Source: JAJEFO01 sp022819605 (GTDB lineage: Bacteria; Pseudomonadota; Alphaproteobacteria; Rhodobacterales; Rhodobacteraceae). From it: DNA of 64,000 bases. The translations under genes and the position numbers were made by a program. The stretch covers positions 186,001 through 250,000 of the forward strand of contig OZ244901.1 of the NCBI GenBank assembly GCA_965221545.1, written 5' to 3'. Below the pieces are notes generated by a model. The model searched no databases, was not told the DNA's origin, and saw only the letters and a program-made list of their open reading frames with translations. Shown here piece after piece: positions 1-8,938 of the stretch; position 1 is the first letter of the stretch; every line of letters starts with the position of its first letter.

Positions 1-2
1 AA

Positions 3-1094
3 ATCCCGTCCGAGCGCTTTCGCCTGGCGGCGAGCCTCGGCATGGATGCGGGTGCCGTGAACCGGCATCTCGAATGGCCGATGCTGCGGCAAGTGGTGCC
101 GGGTGCCGCGCTGGTGATCTTCGTGATCTGCACCATGAGCTTTGCGGTTGCCCTCACGCTTGGCGGCGGGCCACGCGCGACCACCGTGGAACTGGCGATC
201 TATCAGGCGCTTCGGTTCGAGTTCGACCTCGACCGCGCCGCGTTCCTGTCGCTCATCCAGCTCGCAATCACGGTGTTCCTGGCAATGCTGGCATACCGGG
301 TCCTGCGCCATCAGGGATTCGCGCACGGGCTTGATCGCCCCTTGCTGCGCTGGGACGGGCGCAGACCTGCCCTCAGGCTCCTTGACGGGATCCTGATTCT
401 GTTCGCGGCCTTGTTTCTCCTTGTGCCGATCGCGTCCGCGGTGGTTCGTGGCCTGCCGGAAGTCCTTGGGCTTCCACAGGTCGTCTGGGTGTCGGCCCTT
501 CGTTCGATCTGCGTGGCTGGCGCGTCAACAGTGCTTGTCGTCGTGCTTTCGGTCATGATGGCTCTGGCGGCAACGCGGCTCAAGGGTCGGGGCGGCTGGA
601 TCGAAACGGCAGGCCTGACGGCATTGGCGGCGTCCCCCCTCGTGCTTGGCACCGGGCTCTTCGTGCTCATACATCCTGTTGCCAATCCCGAAGCGCTGGC
701 GCTGCCAGTTACGGCACTCGTGAACGCGTTCGTGACGCTGCCATTCGCGCTTCGCTCGCTCGTGCCGGCCTGCCGGACCATCGAGTCGGAATACGGGCGC
801 TTGGCGGATTCGCTTGGCCTGCAGGGATGGGCGCGCCTGAGGCTCGTTGTCTTGCCGCGCCTCAGGCGGCCGCTCGGGTTCTCTGCCGGCCTGGCGGCCG
901 CGCTGTCGATGGGGGATCTTGGCGTGATTGCGCTCTTTGCCGATCCCGATACGGCGACACTGCCGCTGCAGGTCTATCGCCTCATGGGTGCGTATCGGAT
1001 GGAAGAGGCCGGCGGGGCCGCCGTCTTGCTCCTCGCGCTGAGTTTCGGGGTGTTCTGGATTCTGGACAGGGGAGCGCGGCGTGCTGACGCTTGA
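3..1094 (+). CDS. thiP: Thiamine ABC transporter permease ThiP, 5' end outside window
   Basis: Membrane permease of the thiamine / thiamine-diphosphate importer (ThiBPQ). The reading frame is open from the first bases, so the gene begins upstream of the window and only its C-terminal two thirds is seen. Two copies of the cytoplasmic EAA-type loop that contacts the ATPase are visible: RLAASLGMDAG at the very start and GRLADSLGLQGWARLRL about 260 residues later, the two-half arrangement of ThiP. Several hydrophobic segments lie between them. It overlaps thiQ by 14 nt, so the two are almost certainly translated together. The assignment to thiamine rather than iron rests on the pairing with a ThiQ-like ATPase. 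Confidence 0.82.
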   Translation: MPSERFRLAASLGMDAGAVNRHLEWPMLRQVVPGAALVIFVICTMSFAVALTLGGGPRATTVELAIYQALRFEFDLDRAAFLSLIQLAITVFLAMLAYRVLRHQGFAHGLDRPLLRWDGRRPALRLLDGILILFAALFLLVPIASAVVRGLPEVLGLPQVVWVSALRSICVAGASTVLVVVLSVMMALAATRLKGRGGWIETAGLTALAASPLVLGTGLFVLIHPVANPEALALPVTALVNAFVTLPFALRSLVPACRTIESEYGRLADSLGLQGWARLRLVVLPRLRRPLGFSAGLAAALSMGDLGVIALFADPDTATLPLQVYRLMGAYRMEEAGGAAVLLLALSFGVFWILDRGARRADA

Positions 1095-1767
1095 GCGGAT
1101 CGTTTTCAGGCGCGATGACTTCGTGCTGCACGCGGACGGGTCGGTCGAGGGGTCGGGCGTCGTCGCGGTCATCGGTCCTTCCGGGGGCGGCAAGTCCACG
1201 CTGATGTCGCTGATTGCCGGGTTCGAACTGCCGGACGAGGGGCGCGTGTGCTGGAACGGAACCGACATGACTGAACTCGCGCCAGGCCAGAGACCGGTTG
1301 CGGTGCTCTTCCAAGACAACAACCTCTTTCCGCATCTCGATGCGGCCACCAATGTCGCTCTTGGCGCATCGCCTCGCGCCCGGCCTCTGCCAGATGCAAG
1401 GGCTCGTGCGGCAGAAGCGCTTTCGGCAGTTGGTCTCGACGGAATGGGCGCGCGCATGCCGGGAGAGCTCTCGGGCGGACAGCAGAGCCGGGTGGCGTTG
1501 GCACGCGCTCTTCTGACGGATCGTCCCGTCGTGCTGATGGACGAGGCGTTTTCCGCCCTGGGTCCTGCGCTTCGGCTGGAGATGCTGACTCTCGTCAAGT
1601 CGCTGCTTGCTGACAAGACCGTGCTGATGGTGACCCACGATCCCGAAGACGCCAGGCGCGTGGCCCGGCAGACGATGTTCATGGAAGACGGGCAGCTTGG
1701 GCCGGCGGAGGACACCGACGATCTGTTCGCGAATCCGCATGACGCGCTGGCGCGGTACCTTGCGTGA
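1081..1767 (+). CDS. thiQ: Thiamine ABC transporter ATP-binding protein ThiQ
   Basis: ATPase of the thiamine importer, 228 aa, GTG start inside the end of thiP. Walker A GPSGGGKST has its lysine at residue 38. The ABC signature LSGGQQSRVALARAL starts at about 130, Walker B VVLMDEAF at about 150, and the switch histidine is in MVTHD. The D-loop reads SALG instead of the usual SALD; I believe this occurs in other ThiQ proteins, so it is noted rather than taken as a defect. The protein is short, as is typical of ThiQ, with no C-terminal regulatory domain. Transcription converges with serB 60 bp downstream. Confidence 0.85.
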   Translation: MLTLERIVFRRDDFVLHADGSVEGSGVVAVIGPSGGGKSTLMSLIAGFELPDEGRVCWNGTDMTELAPGQRPVAVLFQDNNLFPHLDAATNVALGASPRARPLPDARARAAEALSAVGLDGMGARMPGELSGGQQSRVALARALLTDRPVVLMDEAFSALGPALRLEMLTLVKSLLADKTVLMVTHDPEDARRVARQTMFMEDGQLGPAEDTDDLFANPHDALARYLA

Positions 1768-1826
1768 GGGAAGAGTCTCCGCGAGGTGTCCGGATTTTCG
1801 TTTGCAATGCCCTTTGCGCGGACCTG

Positions 1827-2684
1827 TCAGGAGAACTCCTCGATCGAATAGCCTTGCAGAAAGAGGCAGGCGGTCAGGTCCGAGTGATCGATCCTCAGGG
1901 GTGCGGCGCTTGCGACGACCGGCTTGGCGTGCATGGCGACCCCCATGCCTGCGCAGGCGATCATGCCAAGATCGTTTGCCCCGTCTCCGATCGCGATCGC
2001 ACGGGATGCATCGGGCGAAAGCCTGGTCAGCACCTCCACCTTGGCGTCCTGGCCGAGAACGGGGCGCTTCACGTCCCCGGTGAGGCGGCCGTTCTCGATG
2101 AGAAGCGCATTCGCATGGACGTCATCGAAACCGAGCAGTTCGCTGACGCGCGCGGCGAACTGGATAAATCCGCCAGAGACCAGGGCCGTGCGGGCGCCAT
2201 GTGCCTTCATTGTCTGCACCAGCGTCCTGCCGCCCGAGGCGAGGGTGATGCGGGTCTCGAGGACATGCTCGATTGCACGGACCGACAGGCCCTTCATCAA
2301 GCCAACCCGTTCGGCAACCGCTTCGGTGAACTCCAGCTCGCCGTTCATGGCTCGGGCAGTGATGCTTGCAACCTCCTCGCCGACACCGGCTTCGGCGGCG
2401 AGTTCGTCGATGCATTCCTGCCCGATCATGGTCATGTCCATGTCGGCGATCAGAAGGGACTTCCGGCGATCGTCGTCATCGATGAAGTTCAGGTCGACCC
2501 TCTGATTGGCAATTTCTCCTCGCACCTCGTCGAGATTGCCGGGCCGCGCGGCAACAGGAAATTCCGCGGCTTCGTCAGGAGCGAGCCACACTGCGTCCCC
2601 GGTCGTGCCGAACGCGCCCTGAAGCGACGAGACCAGGGCCGGGTCCAGACGTCCGCGAGGCGCGATCAGGGAAATGACGGGCAT
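1827..2684 (-). CDS. serB: Phosphoserine phosphatase SerB
   Basis: Last step of serine synthesis: hydrolyses O-phosphoserine to serine in the cytoplasm. HAD-superfamily motifs are clear: motif I IADMDMTMIG (nucleophile Asp about residue 81), motif II around LVSGGF, and motif IV GDGANDLGMIACAG. About 75 residues precede the HAD core, as in other alphaproteobacterial SerB. The ATG at 2684 gives 285 aa; an upstream TTG would add 17 residues but has no support. Motif I has Met where Ser is common in SerB (DMDST), which should be tolerated because the two Asp and the Thr are kept. It is divergent from serC-serA, so the whole serine pathway is clustered here. Confidence 0.92.
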   Translation of the reverse strand: MPVISLIAPRGRLDPALVSSLQGAFGTTGDAVWLAPDEAAEFPVAARPGNLDEVRGEIANQRVDLNFIDDDDRRKSLLIADMDMTMIGQECIDELAAEAGVGEEVASITARAMNGELEFTEAVAERVGLMKGLSVRAIEHVLETRITLASGGRTLVQTMKAHGARTALVSGGFIQFAARVSELLGFDDVHANALLIENGRLTGDVKRPVLGQDAKVEVLTRLSPDASRAIAIGDGANDLGMIACAGMGVAMHAKPVVASAAPLRIDHSDLTACLFLQGYSIEEFS

Positions 2685-2780
2685 GGGTTGGGCAACCGAG
2701 CAGCGTTGTTTCAGGTGCAGCGGCTCTAGCGGCAATTTGTGCCTTGCGAAAGGGTCCGCGCGCCCTTATTCGCGAGCCCG

Positions 2781-2822
2781 GGACACTCCTCCCCAACGAG
2801 GAGCGCATATCTGGAAGGATAT
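2781..2822 (+). promoter_or_regulatory. serC leader RNA motif, two hairpins over the serC ribosome-binding site
   Basis: Two perfect small hairpins sit just before serC. The first pairs CTCCTC (2786-2791) with GAGGAG (2798-2803) across loop CCCAAC. The second pairs ATATC (2807-2811) with GATAT (2818-2822) across loop TGGAAG. The purine-rich ribosome-binding sequence GGAAGGAT is in the loop and 3' arm of the second hairpin, 6-15 nt before the ATG. Position and shape match my memory of the serC RNA motif described upstream of alphaproteobacterial serC genes, whose ligand, if any, is unknown to me. Confidence 0.65.
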
Positions 2823-2827
2823 CGAAA

Positions 2828-3991
2828 ATGGACTTAGAGAAACCGGCTGCGCGACCGGGCAATCCGCGCTTTTCGTCGGGACCCTGCGCCAAGCCTCCCA
2901 CGTTTTCCCTTGAACAGCTCAGTGATGCAGCCTTGGGCAGATCGCACCGGGCTGCAATCGGCAAGGCCAAGCTGAAAGACGCGATCGAGCGAACCAGGGG
3001 TATCTTGGGAATCCCCGCAGATTACCTCTTGGGCATCGTGCCGGCTTCGGACACCGGCGCGGTGGAAATGGCGATGTGGAACCTCTTGGGTGCCCGCCCC
3101 GTCGAGGTTCTTGCCTGGGAGAGCTTCGGCGCAGGATGGGCTTCAGACGTGATCGGCCAGTTGAAACTGGGCGCGAAGGTGACATCCGCGGACTACGGCG
3201 AGATCGTCGATCTGAAACGGGTCGACTGGGACGCTGACGTGGTCTTCACGTGGAATGGTACCACGTCAGGCGTGCGGGTTCCGGACAGTTTCGAGATTCC
3301 TGCCTCGCGCGAAGGCCTGACGATCTGTGATGCGACGAGTGCAGCTTTTGCGCAGGACCTGCCGTGGGATCGGCTGGATGCGGCGACCTTCTCCTGGCAG
3401 AAGGTGCTGGGAGGAGAGGCCGGGCACGGAATGCTTGCGCTTGGGCCGCGTGCAGTAGAGCGCCTCGAAGCGTGGACGCCGCCGTGGCCGCTCCCAAAGA
3501 TCTTCCGCCTGACCAAGAGCGGCAAGCTGATCGGCGGCATCTTCGAGGGTGCCACGATCAACACGCCGTCAATGCTGGCCGTCGAGGACTATCTCAAGGC
3601 GCTCGACTGGGCGGTCAGCGTTGGTGGCCTGAAGGGCCTGATCCGGAGAGCCGATGCCAATGCAGGCGTGATTCACGAATTTTGCGCCGCACGGGCCTGG
3701 ATCGAGAATCTGGCAACGGATCCCGACACGTGGTCGAACACAAGCGTGTGCCTCAGGTTCGATGACGACCGGATCCAGGATGGCCCGGCCTTTGCCAAGG
3801 CGGTCGCAAGGCGGCTTGAAACGCAGAATGTTGCCTATGACATCGGATCCTATCGTGATGCCCCTCCGGGTCTCAGGATCTGGTGCGGCGGAACCGTCGA
3901 GCAAGACGACCTGAAGGCGCTGTGCCCGTGGCTGGACTGGGCATTCGAATCCGAAATCCGTGAGTCTTCCGCGTCCGCCGAGGGGGCCTGA
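2828..3991 (+). CDS. serC: Phosphoserine aminotransferase SerC
   Basis: PLP enzyme converting 3-phosphohydroxypyruvate and glutamate to O-phosphoserine and 2-oxoglutarate. The start at 2828 (MDLEKPAARPGNPRFSSGPC) follows GGAAGGAT and leaves the leader hairpins untranslated; earlier in-frame starts would read through them. The protein is 387 aa. The PLP lysine is K192 in FSWQKVLGGEAGHGM. RPGNPRFSSGPCAKPP near the N-terminus is typical of the alphaproteobacterial/archaeal-like SerC type. serA follows after 89 bp, probably on the same transcript. Confidence 0.93.
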   Translation: MDLEKPAARPGNPRFSSGPCAKPPTFSLEQLSDAALGRSHRAAIGKAKLKDAIERTRGILGIPADYLLGIVPASDTGAVEMAMWNLLGARPVEVLAWESFGAGWASDVIGQLKLGAKVTSADYGEIVDLKRVDWDADVVFTWNGTTSGVRVPDSFEIPASREGLTICDATSAAFAQDLPWDRLDAATFSWQKVLGGEAGHGMLALGPRAVERLEAWTPPWPLPKIFRLTKSGKLIGGIFEGATINTPSMLAVEDYLKALDWAVSVGGLKGLIRRADANAGVIHEFCAARAWIENLATDPDTWSNTSVCLRFDDDRIQDGPAFAKAVARRLETQNVAYDIGSYRDAPPGLRIWCGGTVEQDDLKALCPWLDWAFESEIRESSASAEGA

Positions 3992-4080
3992 GGCCGGGAC
4001 TTCGCGCAATTTGCAGGCCATGGCGACGCACCGGGCCGGCAACCGCGTTGCACGTGGAGACGAGAGAGGAACAGGCAGCA

Positions 4081-5676
4081 ATGACACCAAGGGTACTGGT
4101 AAGCGACAATCTTTCCGAGGCAGCGGTTCGGATATTCACGAACAGGGGCGTGGACGTCACGTTCGAGCCGGAGTTGGGAAAGGACAAGGATCAACTGCTT
4201 GAAGCGGTAGGCGAGTACGACGGGCTTGCCATACGGTCGGCGACCAAGGTGACCGCGAAACTCCTCGACGCGGCATCCAGGCTCACCGTTGTAGGTCGCG
4301 CGGGAATTGGCGTCGACAACGTGGATGTCCCCGCCGCGTCCAAAAGGGGGGTGATCGTGATGAACACGCCGTTCGGCAATTCGATCACCACCGCCGAGCA
4401 TGCGATTGCCCTGATGTTCGCGGTCGCCCGCCAGATCCCGGCGGCAAACGTCTCGACGCACGCCGGAAATTGGGAAAAGTCACGTTTCCTCGGGGTGGAG
4501 TTGACAGCCAAGACGCTTGGCGTGATCGGCGCCGGCAACATCGGCTCGATCGTCATCGCGCGCGCGTGCGCGCTGCGGATGAAGGTGATCACGCATGATC
4601 CGTTCCTTACCGAGGAGCGTGCCGAGAAGCTTGGAGTCGAAAAGGTCAATCTGGACACGTTGCTGGCCCGGTCCGACTTCATCACGCTTCATGTGCCACT
4701 GACCGACAAGACGCGGAACATCCTTTCTGCTGACGCGATAAAGCGGATGAAGCCCGGGATACGCGTGATCAACTGCGCGCGCGGCGGACTGGTCGACGAG
4801 GCTGCGCTGGCCGAGGCGCTCAAATCTGGACACGTGGCAGGCGCGGCGTTCGACGTGTTTGCCGAGGAACCCGCGACCAGTTCTCCGCTCTTCAACCTGC
4901 CGAATGTCGTCGTGACGCCGCATCTGGGCGCCTCGACGACGGAGGCGCAGGAGAACGTGGCCATCCAAGTGGCCGAGCAGATGTCGGACTTCCTGCTGAC
5001 GGGCGCCGTGACCAACGCGATCAACATGCCCTCGATCACCGGAGAAGAAGCCAAGGTCATGGGCCCCTGGGTGAAACTCGCAGATCATCTCGGCACCTTT
5101 GTCGGGCAGCTGACCGACGAACCGATCCGGGCCATCAACCTGCTGTTTGACGGGGAAGTGGCCGACATGAACACGGATGCCCTGCACGCGGCCGCGATGG
5201 CGGGAATCCTGAAGGCGTCCAACTCGGACGTGAACATGGTTTCGGCGCCGGTGATTGCGAAGGACCGGGGCATCAAGTGCTCTACCACGACGCAGTCCAA
5301 GTCTGGCGTCTTTGATGCCTACATCAAGCTGACGATGGTCACCGATGACCGGGAGCGTTCAATCGCGGGAACGGTGTTCAGCGATGGCAAGCCCAGGTTC
5401 ATCCAGATCAAGGGCATCAACATCGACGCGGAGATCGGAGCGCACATGGTCTACACGACCAACGAGGACGTCCCGGGAATCATCGGAACCCTCGGCAACA
5501 CCCTTGGTTCGAACGGCGTCAACATCGCGAACTTCACGCTGGGTCGATCCGAGAAGAAAGGCGATGCGATCGCGCTTCTCTATGTCGATGAGCCTGTGCC
5601 TGATGCGGCGCTGAACCAGTTGCGCGATACCGGACTCTTTGGCCAGGTTCGCCCCCTGCAATTTGACGTGGCGTGA
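4081..5676 (+). CDS. serA: D-3-phosphoglycerate dehydrogenase SerA
   Basis: NAD-dependent first step of serine synthesis. 531 aa from the ATG at 4081, which follows a purine-rich GAGAGAGGA; upstream in-frame codons lack such a site. The Rossmann motif GAGNIG is at 150-155. Catalytic residues expected of the family are visible: Arg234 in NCARGG, Glu near 262 in FAEEP, and His281 in TPHLGAST. After the intervening (ASB) domain, the C-terminus holds an ACT domain (VPGIIGTLGNTLGSNGVNI) that in this family can bind serine for feedback. Its stop overlaps the start of the next gene. Confidence 0.95.
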   Translation: MTPRVLVSDNLSEAAVRIFTNRGVDVTFEPELGKDKDQLLEAVGEYDGLAIRSATKVTAKLLDAASRLTVVGRAGIGVDNVDVPAASKRGVIVMNTPFGNSITTAEHAIALMFAVARQIPAANVSTHAGNWEKSRFLGVELTAKTLGVIGAGNIGSIVIARACALRMKVITHDPFLTEERAEKLGVEKVNLDTLLARSDFITLHVPLTDKTRNILSADAIKRMKPGIRVINCARGGLVDEAALAEALKSGHVAGAAFDVFAEEPATSSPLFNLPNVVVTPHLGASTTEAQENVAIQVAEQMSDFLLTGAVTNAINMPSITGEEAKVMGPWVKLADHLGTFVGQLTDEPIRAINLLFDGEVADMNTDALHAAAMAGILKASNSDVNMVSAPVIAKDRGIKCSTTTQSKSGVFDAYIKLTMVTDDRERSIAGTVFSDGKPRFIQIKGINIDAEIGAHMVYTTNEDVPGIIGTLGNTLGSNGVNIANFTLGRSEKKGDAIALLYVDEPVPDAALNQLRDTGLFGQVRPLQFDVA

Positions 5677-6353
5677 TGGAAGGGATTCCGATCCGGCATC
5701 TTGCATCGGAGGCGCTAGGCACGGGGCTTCTGGTCGCGACCGTCGTAGGTTCGGGCATCATGGCCGAACGGCTGACGGACGACGTTGCGCTTCAGCTCCT
5801 CTGCAATGCCCTTCCCACCGGGGCAATCCTGGTCGTTCTGATCACGACCCTTGGCCCTGTCTCCGGTGCACACTTCAATCCGGCCGTCACGCTCGCTTTC
5901 CTGACCGGGCGCGAGATTTCCGGCATTCGTGCCCTGGCGTTTGCGGCCGCTCAGGTCGCTGGTGGCGTGTCAGGCACGTTCCTTGCGCACCTGATGTTCG
6001 CGCAGCCGGTCATCCAGGCCTCAACGACGGTGCGAACGGGAGGCGCGATGTGGCTCGCGGAAGCGGTGGCGGCATTTGGATTGGTGCTGGTCATCCTCGC
6101 AGGCGTTCGACAGCGACCTGAAGCCGTGCCCTGGCTCGTCGGCCTTTTCATCGGCGCCGCCTACTGGTTCACTTCGTCGACTTCGTTTGCCAATCCCGCC
6201 GTTGCGATTGCACGGGGGTTCACGGACAGCTTTTCGGGCATTCGCCCCATGGACGTTCCGGGCTTCGTTGCGGCGGAACTGATCGGGGCCGTTGCGGCCT
6301 CCCTGTTTGCACGCTGGCTCTTCGAGAGAGACAATGCATCGGCAATGAAGTGA
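5676..6353 (+). CDS. MIP/aquaporin-family channel
   Basis: Inner-membrane channel of about 225 aa with six hydrophobic segments and both pore half-helices: HFNPAVTL (NPA 68-70) and FANPAVAIARG (NPA 173-175). The ATG overlaps the serA stop (TGATG), implying coupled translation; a GTG one codon earlier is also possible. The second NPA is followed by VAIARGFTD, a pattern I associate with the aquaporin-like proteins sometimes found with arsenic-resistance genes. No ars gene is nearby, so water, small solute or metalloid transport cannot be told apart. Confidence 0.8.
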   Translation: MEGIPIRHLASEALGTGLLVATVVGSGIMAERLTDDVALQLLCNALPTGAILVVLITTLGPVSGAHFNPAVTLAFLTGREISGIRALAFAAAQVAGGVSGTFLAHLMFAQPVIQASTTVRTGGAMWLAEAVAAFGLVLVILAGVRQRPEAVPWLVGLFIGAAYWFTSSTSFANPAVAIARGFTDSFSGIRPMDVPGFVAAELIGAVAASLFARWLFERDNASAMK

Positions 6354-6360
6354 GCGCGCG

Positions 6361-7095
6361 ATGATCTACGCCATCGGAGACATCCACGGACATCTCGACC
6401 GGTTGAAGGCGGCGCATGCCTTGATTGCCGCGGATCGTGCACGTGCAGGTGGCGCTGCCGGGAGGATCGTGCATGTCGGCGACCTCGTGGATCGCGGGCC
6501 GGATGCAAAAGGCGTCATCCAGTTCCTGATCGACGGCATTGCGCGCGGCGAGGACTGGATCGTGCTATGCGGGAACCACGACAGGTGTTTCGCCGAGTTT
6601 CTGTTGTGCGATTCCAATTCCTTTGAAGGCATTCAGAATGCCTGGTTCTGGCTGAGTACCGGCATGGGAGGCCGCGCGACGCTTGCATCCTATGGGCTGG
6701 AGCGCGACTTTCCAGAGGACTCTGCGTCTCTGTTCGCGCAGGCGCGATCCCTTGTGCCTGACTCGCATCGAGATTTTCTTGCGGCGCTGCCGTTCTGGCA
6801 TCGCGAAGACGGGATGATTTTCGTTCATGCGGGCATTCGGCCCGGCATTCCCATGGACGAGCAGGACGAGGACGACCTGGTCTGGATCCGGGAAGAGTTC
6901 CATTGGCATCGCGATGACCACGAGGCGCTGATCGTGCACGGACACACGCCGGTGCACGCGCCCACTCACTATGGCAACCGTGTAAACATCGATGCCGGTG
7001 CGGCCATGGGACGCCCAATTGTCCCTGTCGTGTTTGACGGAGGTGACTGCCATTTGCTGGGCGCACGAGGCCGCGAAAGGCTGACGGTGCAATAG
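6361..7095 (+). CDS. Calcineurin-type metallophosphoesterase (PPP-like)
   Basis: Predicted cytosolic phosphatase, 244 aa, in the bacterial Ser/Thr phosphatase-like family. Metal-binding motifs appear in order: GDIHGHLDRL (residues 6-15), GDLVDRGPDAKG (40-51), GNHD (71-74), HAGIRPGI and VHGHTP. These are the five conserved phosphoesterase blocks. It starts 7 bp after the MIP gene and probably shares its transcript. The substrate is not evident; relatives include protein phosphatases and Ap4A hydrolase-like enzymes. Confidence 0.8.
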   Translation: MIYAIGDIHGHLDRLKAAHALIAADRARAGGAAGRIVHVGDLVDRGPDAKGVIQFLIDGIARGEDWIVLCGNHDRCFAEFLLCDSNSFEGIQNAWFWLSTGMGGRATLASYGLERDFPEDSASLFAQARSLVPDSHRDFLAALPFWHREDGMIFVHAGIRPGIPMDEQDEDDLVWIREEFHWHRDDHEALIVHGHTPVHAPTHYGNRVNIDAGAAMGRPIVPVVFDGGDCHLLGARGRERLTVQ

Positions 7096-7186
7096 GCGAA
7101 GGATTCCGGCACGGCATTCGACCCCGTGCTTGACGGCTGACCGGCACGGTCTAGCCTTGGCAGGACTTTTTTGGAGGAGGAACGCA

Positions 7187-7432
7187 ATGGCTCAACGGTT
7201 GCATCTCGTCTTTGGCGGCGAACTTGTCGACCCGGCAAAGAGCGTGTTCCGGAACGTCGACGACATCCACGTCGTGGGGATTTTCCCGAACTATCAAGCG
7301 GCCTACAACGCATGGAAAGCCGAGGCGCAGCGAACCGTGGACAATGCGCATATGCGGTATTTCATTGCACACCTGCACCGGCTTCGGGACGAAGACGCCG
7401 AGGCGTCTTCCACAGAGGAGCTGGGCAAGTGA
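7187..7432 (+). CDS. DUF4170 family protein
   Basis: Small protein of 81 aa (MAQRLHLVFGGELVDPAKSV...), with a strong ribosome-binding site GGAGGAGG just before the ATG. The sequence, including the internal VVGIFPNYQAAYNAWKA stretch, matches my memory of the DUF4170 family. In Rhodobacterales I recall this gene lying between an inositol-monophosphatase-family gene and the lipid A genes waaA (kdtA) and lpxK. Here lpxK follows about 490 bp later with no waaA between, and the phosphatase is near 17 kb. Function unknown. Confidence 0.72.
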   Translation: MAQRLHLVFGGELVDPAKSVFRNVDDIHVVGIFPNYQAAYNAWKAEAQRTVDNAHMRYFIAHLHRLRDEDAEASSTEELGK

Positions 7433-7921
7433 CTGGACTCACGATCGTGACTGAACAGCAGGACGCATCGAATTCGTGGGTCGTCGGGGTTGCCAACGCA
7501 GTCGCATCTTGTCTTGGGGATGCCCCTGACCCGGACGCCTCTTCATGCATCGTCAATTGATTTCGGGCCATTTGGCATGGCCTACGCCACGCGATGGCAG
7601 AATTCGGCCGCTCGGCGAGCCGCCAGCCCGCCCAGTTGGTCGAGCGTCAGTCCCAAAGGCCACCCGCGTTGCGAATAGTGCAGTCACGCAAGAAATTCCC
7701 GAGCTGATTCTTCCTTGGAGCAAGAACAAGTCGCGTCGGCGCAGTGCCATGCGGTACCTGCTCGGAATGTCGGACGACGGCGTCCGGTCACGCATGACGC
7801 ATGGCCATGTCAGGATGCGCAGGCCAACCGCCCGGGAAACCGCATCGAAAGACACAGCCGCGATGGCTGGGCGAATGGCGAGGTTCGCCCGTCCGGCCCG
7901 CATGGTGATGGAGACGGCGTG
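7433..7921 (+). other. Gene-free stretch where waaA would be expected
   Basis: About 490 bp between the DUF4170 gene and lpxK. Frames on both strands are short or of atypical composition and none resembles Kdo transferase (waaA, about 420 aa). A frame running to 7922 overlaps the lpxK ATG (TGATG), the kind of junction expected if a coupled upstream gene once ended there, but its residues are not recognisable. Best described as noncoding or a heavily eroded remnant. Confidence 0.5.
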
Positions 7922-8938
7922 ATGCGACCGCCGTCATTCTGGGCCAACCCGCCCGACAGACCGGGATGGCAAGCCCGGCTGCTGGCACCCTTGGCGGCAA
8001 CCTGGGCAAGTGTCACGGCGCGCCGAATCGCGCACGGGACGGGTCACCGGGCCGGTGTCCCCGTGATCTGTGCCGGCAACATCAATGTTGGCGGTACTGG
8101 CAAGACGCCGACCGTCATCGCGTTGGTCGAACGCCTAGGAGCAGGGACGCATGTGGTTGCGCGAGGCTACGGCGGAAGCGAAAGAGGTCCACTGCGCGTC
8201 GATGAACGACGGCACAGCGCAGACGATGTCGGCGACGAACCTCTCCTGATTTCCGCTTTTGCACCCACCTGGATTGCACGCGACCGTGCCGCGGCCGTTC
8301 GGGTGGCCGAGGCTGCCGGGGCACGCGTGATCGTCATGGATGACGGGCTGCAGAATCCAAGTGTTGCCAAGGATCTCAACATTGTCGTGGTCGACGCGGA
8401 AACAGGTTTCGGCAATGGACGCGTCATGCCGGCCGGTCCCTTGCGCGAGCCGGTGGCGGCAGGTCTGGCGCGGGCCGATCTGGTGCTGTCAATTGGCGAC
8501 TCTGACGCGCAGGTGAGATTCCGGCGGATGTGGGGCGATGCAATTTCAGTGCTCCATGCGACAGGAAGTCTCGAGGTTCTGCCGACCGGCATGGACTGGA
8601 AGGATCTGCGAGTTCTTGCGTTTGCCGGCATCGGACGTCCGGGGAAATTCTTCGCGACGCTCAGGAACCTTGGGGCGGAGGTTGTGCGAACTGAGGCTCT
8701 GGATGACCACCAGCCTCTGGGCGATGCATTGATTGCGCGCTTGGAACGGGATGCGCGTTCGATGTCGGCGCAACTTGTGACGACGGAGAAGGATGCAGTG
8801 CGCCTGCCATCCGCATACCGCCACGGCGTCCTGACCTTACCGGTGCGGTTGGAGATGGATGACGACGCTGCCCTGGACGCAGCGCTTGCCGGTTTGCAAG
8901 TGGCGCGGCCAAGCGAATCCGAAGTCGCCTCCAAATGA
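7922..8938 (+). CDS. lpxK: Tetraacyldisaccharide 4'-kinase LpxK
   Basis: Phosphorylates the lipid A disaccharide at the 4' position at the inner membrane. 338 aa, the usual length. The N-terminus MRPPSFWANPPDRPGWQARL and the P-loop-like ICAGNINVGGTGKTPTVIAL are characteristic of LpxK, as are the central MDDGLQNPSVAKDLNIVVVDA and the conserved basic/hydrophobic C-terminal half. ATG at 7922 overlaps the stop of an unrecognised upstream frame. The gene appears intact although its usual neighbour waaA is not in this window. Confidence 0.93.
   Translation: MRPPSFWANPPDRPGWQARLLAPLAATWASVTARRIAHGTGHRAGVPVICAGNINVGGTGKTPTVIALVERLGAGTHVVARGYGGSERGPLRVDERRHSADDVGDEPLLISAFAPTWIARDRAAAVRVAEAAGARVIVMDDGLQNPSVAKDLNIVVVDAETGFGNGRVMPAGPLREPVAAGLARADLVLSIGDSDAQVRFRRMWGDAISVLHATGSLEVLPTGMDWKDLRVLAFAGIGRPGKFFATLRNLGAEVVRTEALDDHQPLGDALIARLERDARSMSAQLVTTEKDAVRLPSAYRHGVLTLPVRLEMDDDAALDAALAGLQVARPSESEVASK

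Noticed and set aside
525..1715. Long antisense open frame of nearly 400 codons across thiP and thiQ
   Set aside because: Arg/Ser-rich translation with no motif, lying wholly opposite two well-supported genes in GC-rich DNA; a shadow frame.
7545..7922. 125-codon frame ending at the lpxK start as a possible waaA tail
   Set aside because: The TGATG junction is suggestive but the residues do not resemble Kdo transferase in any part I could compare.
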